DNA from: JAZKFR01 sp040386295
GTDB lineage: Bacteria > Pseudomonadota > Gammaproteobacteria > Burkholderiales > Rhodocyclaceae
Reading direction: 5' to 3'
Assembly (NCBI GenBank): GCA_040386295.1
Contig: JAZKFR010000031.1
Location: 1 to 18,316, forward strand
Length of the DNA: 18,316 bases
Shown piece after piece: positions 14,815 to 18,316 of this stretch; positions within the stretch are counted from its first letter, which is position 1; every line of letters begins with the position of its first letter. The position numbers and the translations under genes were made by a program. The notes beneath the pieces were generated by a model. It had not been told where the DNA came from. It searched no databases and saw only the letters and a list, made by a program, of their open reading frames with translations.

Positions 14815-16107
14815 CTAGTGAGCAAGCTCGAACTGTACTACATCGACGTTGCCAGCAAGAAACCCTGCCTCGCAGTAATTGAGATAAAAAAGCCAGAGAC
14901 GGCGAAAATGCTCGTCAAAACCAAGTTCTCTAATCTGCGGCCAATGCTCGATAAAACGACCACGCCAGAGCGCCAAAGTGCGCGCGTAATCACGACCAAA
15001 CGAGTATTCCCCATGCACGCTCAAGCCCTGTTTCTTTGCCGCTGTACGAAAGGCTTTACGCGAAGGCAACATGCCGCCCGGAAAAATATACTGCTGGATG
15101 AAGTCCGTCCCACGGCGATAAGCAGGGAACAGAGCGTCGTCAATGACGATGCTCTGAATTAAAGCTCGCCCTCCTGGCTTCAGGGCTTGCGCTAGTGTTT
15201 TAAAGTAACTAGGCCACCAGGCTTCGCCCACTGCTTCAAACATCTCGATAGAAACAATGTGATCAAATGCTTCGGTTTTTTTCTGCTCAATTGATAAAGC
15301 GAGATCACGATAATCCTGCAACCGCAGATCAGCCACGGGTACGCGTTTCCGCGCCCAGTCGAGTTGAGCTGGTGAGAGGGTCAAACCGGTTAAGCGTAAA
15401 CCTTGGGCAACAGCCCGCTCGGCGAAGCCACCCCAACCACAGCCAATCTCGAGTATCCGTTGCTCAGGTTTAGCCGCCAAACGTTCCAAGATACGACGGT
15501 ATTTTTCTTGTTGTGCCTGCTCTAATGAAGCGTTTTTGGCTTCCTCATTCAGCGTTTGATAGAGCGCCGAAGAGTAGCTCATGCTCGGGTCTAACCAGGC
15601 TCGATAAAAGGCGTTACCCAGATCGTAATGCGCCAGAATATTGCGCCGACTACCGCGCCGGCTGTTACCGTTAAGCCAGTGTCGGCAACGTGCAGACAAG
15701 AGTTTGTACCAGGCGCCGTACACCGCTTTTTTCAATACCTTCCGATTTTTTGCCAACAAACAGAGCAAACCGGCGCAATCTGGCGCATCCCAATCACCGG
15801 CAAGATAAGCCTCAGCGAGGCCGATGTCGCCCTTCGCCAGAATCTGCTTAAACATTCGCTCATGGCGTACATAGAGGGGAAATACTGGCTCACCCTGCCC
15901 TAAACGGATCGCCTGGCCTTCCGTTTCAACGTCCGTCTCGCCAAAATAAAGATCAACGCTACCGCCTTGGATTTTTTCGAGCAGACTGAGCACAAGACGG
16001 GTATCGCGCGTTAGCGGATGGGCTAAAGGGTGTTGCGCCTGTGTGCTGGCAGAAGAGCGCGATTTAGACCGGGATTTTTTATGAGGGAGAGAGCTTAAAG
16101 GCTTCAT
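14815..16107 (-). CDS. Cyclopropane-fatty-acyl-phospholipid synthase-like methyltransferase
   Basis: This 430-residue SAM-dependent enzyme methylates the double bond of unsaturated acyl chains in membrane phospholipids. Landmarks are HYDLGNAFYRAWLDPSMSYS (160-179), the SAM motif LEIGCGWGGFAE (219-230), SIEMFEAVGEAWWPSYF, the DFIQQYIFPGGMLPS block, and Cys412 in LNYCEAG, equivalent to the conserved late cysteine of E. coli Cfa. A basic Ser/Lys-rich N-terminus (KKSRSKSRSS) precedes the domain. The ATG at 16107 is chosen over a TTG at 16155 because the extra 16 codons are AT-rich and foreign to the family; neither start has a good ribosome binding site. Products could be cyclopropane or, in clusters with a flavin oxidoreductase, methylated or furan fatty acids. 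That last option is inference. Confidence 0.9.
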   Translation of the reverse strand: MKPLSSLPHKKSRSKSRSSASTQAQHPLAHPLTRDTRLVLSLLEKIQGGSVDLYFGETDVETEGQAIRLGQGEPVFPLYVRHERMFKQILAKGDIGLAEAYLAGDWDAPDCAGLLCLLAKNRKVLKKAVYGAWYKLLSARCRHWLNGNSRRGSRRNILAHYDLGNAFYRAWLDPSMSYSSALYQTLNEEAKNASLEQAQQEKYRRILERLAAKPEQRILEIGCGWGGFAERAVAQGLRLTGLTLSPAQLDWARKRVPVADLRLQDYRDLALSIEQKKTEAFDHIVSIEMFEAVGEAWWPSYFKTLAQALKPGGRALIQSIVIDDALFPAYRRGTDFIQQYIFPGGMLPSRKAFRTAAKKQGLSVHGEYSFGRDYARTLALWRGRFIEHWPQIRELGFDEHFRRLWLFYLNYCEAGFLAGNVDVVQFELAH

Positions 16108-16167
16108 TGGCGTAAAAAAATGATAGAAATTTGTTTTTATATTTAATAAAAACAATAAATTAAAAAT
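16108..16167 (-). promoter_or_regulatory. Very AT-rich spacer inside the lipid operon
   Basis: The gap between DUF1365 and the Cfa-like start is 60 bp and almost entirely A and T, whereas the other genes of the operon lie 2-8 bp apart. It could hold an internal promoter or enhance translation of the Cfa-like gene. I cannot identify a well-spaced -35/-10 pair in it. Confidence 0.35.
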
Positions 16168-16959
16168 TTAATCTAATGTTTTATCTGAAGTCGAGATTGA
16201 GCTTGAATGACTTAATGCAACAGGGCTTTTTGTCCCAACAAAAGGCACACCCTTCAGCCAAAGCCTTAGCGCTTGCCAATGAATACGCAGAGACACACCC
16301 AAACTCAGCAAAGGCATGCGTACAAAAGCGCCCAGCAAAGCGCGTCCAGACCAGGCATGAGGAAGACCAGAGAGGGCGGTACGTAGCAAAAGACCGTCCG
16401 CATCTACGTAGTCAATACGTACCAGAGGTCTCGCTCGGTCAAGGCAAAAGCGGAAGCGATAATGCCCCTCTACATGATTAAAAGGCGAGACGAGAAGCCT
16501 TTTTTCGCAACGCAGTACTTGCTTTTCGTTAATCGGCGCAGCGTCTGGGTTGTGCAGCAGATAGCGGTGATTTTCGCCAAAGGTATTGTTGACTTCGGCT
16601 AACACAGCAATTAGAGATCCCGAAGCAGCATAGACAAACCAGAAACTAACCGGATTAAAGACATAGCCCAGAACCCGGGGAAAGCATTGCAGAACAATCT
16701 CACCGTCATACGGCAAGTGGTGCTCACGCAATATGTTTTCTATCCAAAGCACTAAATCACTGCCATCACGCGGACCATGATCGCGCGCGCAGAAGCTCAA
16801 GATATTCCAGCGCTCCAAAGAGAAAATCGGCTTGCGCACGCAGAGCAAGTGGCGCAAAGGCAGCTGCACGTAAAACACCGGGTAAAGAAAACGATTTTTT
16901 CGAGGCCGCAAACGCGCGTGCATCACCTGGCCGAGGAAAAGAGTGGGCTGCATGCGCAC
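16168..16959 (-). CDS. DUF1365 family protein
   Basis: This 263-residue protein of the DUF1365 family is almost always found next to a flavin amine oxidase and a Cfa-like gene. Typical stretches are the opening LFLGQVMHARLRPRKNRFLY, CARDHGPRDGSDL, CFPRVLGYVFNPVSFWFVY, AEVNNTFGENHRYLL and the SPFNHVEGHYRF region. No biochemical activity is established; a part in acyl-chain modification is inferred from the constant neighbourhood. The longest frame starts at GTG 16959; an ATG two codons later (16953) is equally likely. It begins 8 bp after the amine oxidase stop. Confidence 0.9.
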   Translation of the reverse strand: MRMQPTLFLGQVMHARLRPRKNRFLYPVFYVQLPLRHLLCVRKPIFSLERWNILSFCARDHGPRDGSDLVLWIENILREHHLPYDGEIVLQCFPRVLGYVFNPVSFWFVYAASGSLIAVLAEVNNTFGENHRYLLHNPDAAPINEKQVLRCEKRLLVSPFNHVEGHYRFRFCLDRARPLVRIDYVDADGLLLRTALSGLPHAWSGRALLGAFVRMPLLSLGVSLRIHWQALRLWLKGVPFVGTKSPVALSHSSSISTSDKTLD

Positions 16960-16967
16960 AGAAACAA

Positions 16968-18316
16968 TCAGTTTGCTGATCGTTTGGCCGAGGCTACTAA
17001 GCCATCACCGAGCTGCCAGGGCGCGAGCACACCCATCGCATTGGCAACCACCAGCGCCGACTTCAAGCCGTCTTCGTGGAAACCGTAAGCGCACCAAGCA
17101 CCGGCCAACCAAAGTCCATTTAAGCCTTGGACTGCATGCAGCTGCTGTTGTGCGGCAATCGCTGCCGCGTCAAAAACAGGGTGCGCGTAGTCAAACTCCG
17201 CCAATATTTTTGGCGTGTCGAGCCCAGAGGCAGGTGGATTCAGCGTCACGATCACGGGCGTAGTGAACGGCAAGGGCTGTAGCCGATTGATCAAATAAGA
17301 GACGGCAAGTGCTTGTTCTTTCGCCGCAGCGCATTCTGTTGAGGGCTCATTCGCTTGATAATTCCAGGCCGACCATAGCCGCTCATCAGCAGGTAAAACA
17401 GCCGTATCGGTATGCAGTACGGCTCGATTTTTTTCATAGCGAATCTTGGCTAGCAAGTTCTTTAGCAAGGCCATCTGCTGCGCACCAGTATGCTCAGATG
17501 GAAAACTCGCTTGATCAAGAATAGCTAAGCTTTGATCGCTGTGGCAGGCGAGCACAAGCTGATCGAAATGCGCTTCCTGACGCTCCCCGCCTTGTTCGTA
17601 AATAAGGGACCAGCGAGCAGAAAGCTCATCTGAATGCTCGGACTCATCGCTGCGCATACCCACCCAGCGCACAGAACGCACCGGGCACGACAAACAAATC
17701 GTGGCGCGTTGCGCAAGCTGGCTCGCCATTTTGCGCACATAGCTGCGCCCTCCGCCCAAGACCGTGCGCCAGGCAGGACGATCAAACACTTGCAGCAAAC
17801 CGTGGTTCTGGCAGAAGCGAATGAAAGTGAGCAAAGGCATAGCCGCTACCTGCTGCGTTGGGCAAGACCAAATTGCTGCGGCCATAGGCAATAGATACCA
17901 ATCGCGGAATGCTTGGCTATAGCCACCTTGCTGCAAAAAATCAGCCAGGGTGTAGGCAGTGCAAGCGTCTTTCGATGCAGCGTTCAGCGTTTGTGCTTGC
18001 CCTTTTTCTTGCCCTTGTGCAGCCAACCAAGCTTGGCTATTTCGATTGAAACGCAGGATGTCGATTAGCATGCGCCAGAACTGGGGGCGAAGCAGATTAC
18101 GTTTTTGCGCAAAAACCGTCGCCAAACTACGTCCAGCCCAAGCTAAATGAGGCTTTTGCAAACTGACCGAGAAAGACATCTCACTCGCTGTATGCGCTAC
18201 CTCAAGCTGAGCAAACAAAGCCAACAAATTCGGATAAGTTTTTTCGTTAAAAACGAGAAATCCCGTATCAACAGGGTGCGTTTTACCTTCCAAATTGACT
18301 TCTACAGTGTTGGTGT
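16968..18316 (-). CDS. FAD-dependent amine oxidase-like protein, 5' end outside the window
   Basis: The frame is open to the window edge, so the protein is partial; at least 449 residues are present and the N-terminal dinucleotide-binding motif (GxGxxG) lies off the right end. The visible part has the family pattern VDTGFLVFNEKTYPNLLALF near its start, then helices typical of the oxidoreductase, an IWSCPTQQVAAMPLLTFIRF stretch, GGGRSYVRKMASQLA, and the FAD-binding C-terminal block GLWLAGAWCAYGFHEDGLKS. It is the first visible gene of the five-gene lipid operon. It probably oxidises or isomerises an acyl chain or a related lipid. The annotated M-start at 18293 is a TTG codon in a continuing frame and should be ignored. 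Confidence 0.92.
   Translation of the reverse strand, partial: TNTVEVNLEGKTHPVDTGFLVFNEKTYPNLLALFAQLEVAHTASEMSFSVSLQKPHLAWAGRSLATVFAQKRNLLRPQFWRMLIDILRFNRNSQAWLAAQGQEKGQAQTLNAASKDACTAYTLADFLQQGGYSQAFRDWYLLPMAAAIWSCPTQQVAAMPLLTFIRFCQNHGLLQVFDRPAWRTVLGGGRSYVRKMASQLAQRATICLSCPVRSVRWVGMRSDESEHSDELSARWSLIYEQGGERQEAHFDQLVLACHSDQSLAILDQASFPSEHTGAQQMALLKNLLAKIRYEKNRAVLHTDTAVLPADERLWSAWNYQANEPSTECAAAKEQALAVSYLINRLQPLPFTTPVIVTLNPPASGLDTPKILAEFDYAHPVFDAAAIAAQQQLHAVQGLNGLWLAGAWCAYGFHEDGLKSALVVANAMGVLAPWQLGDGLVASAKRSAN

Noticed and set aside
14815..16155. Cfa-like protein starting at the TTG 16155
   Set aside because: The added 16 residues come from a nearly pure A/T spacer and do not fit the family; ATG 16107 is more likely.

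Overview
The window looks like the chromosome of a betaproteobacterium, probably Burkholderiales and perhaps near the Oxalobacteraceae. This is inferred from protein style and gene mix, not from a database match. Most of it is ordinary, densely packed chromosome. The exception is the first 2.4 kb, which looks like the end of a decaying integrated element.

Layout: (1) 1-2381 is accessory DNA abutting the 3' end of a tRNA-Pro gene. It holds a HigBA/RelE-type toxin-antitoxin pair and a tyrosine-recombinase integrase interrupted by one in-frame stop. The toxin reading frame may also be damaged at its 5' end. (2) 2382-3492 (minus) holds tRNA-Pro(CGG) and ispB, the octaprenyl diphosphate synthase for the ubiquinone side chain. 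(3) 3599-6476 (plus) is a run of an EVE-domain protein, a TauE/SafE exporter, an MFS transporter and an overlapping 53-residue membrane protein. It ends in a perfect 15-bp hairpin shared with the convergent gene on the other side. (4) 6531-7817 (minus) is an EAL-HDOD signalling protein whose EAL half has lost key residues. (5) 8030-11987 (minus) is a probable operon: a truncated AMP-binding protein without its ATP-binding loop, moaC (molybdopterin synthesis), a CitE/HpcH-like lyase, and an exported alpha-carbonic anhydrase with an extra N-terminal domain. (6) 12180-13046 (plus) is a SAM-dependent methyltransferase. (7) 13150-13350 (minus) is a small proline-rich protein. (8) 13577-18316 (minus) is a five-gene lipid-modification operon: FAD-dependent amine oxidase (cut by the window edge), DUF1365, cyclopropane-fatty-acid-synthase-like methyltransferase, short-chain dehydrogenase and an NTF2/SnoaL-like protein.

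The last operon is the clearest functional unit. A Cfa-type methyltransferase acts on unsaturated acyl chains of membrane phospholipid, and the flavin oxidoreductase, SDR and SnoaL-like proteins are plausible partners that further modify the chain or a related lipid. I saw no CRISPR array, rRNA, intact insertion sequence or recognisable anti-phage system. The points most worth checking are the adhesin-E-like/carbonic anhydrase fusion, the degenerate AMP-binding protein coupled to moaC, the interrupted integrase and possibly frameshifted toxin, and the untracked 53-residue membrane protein.
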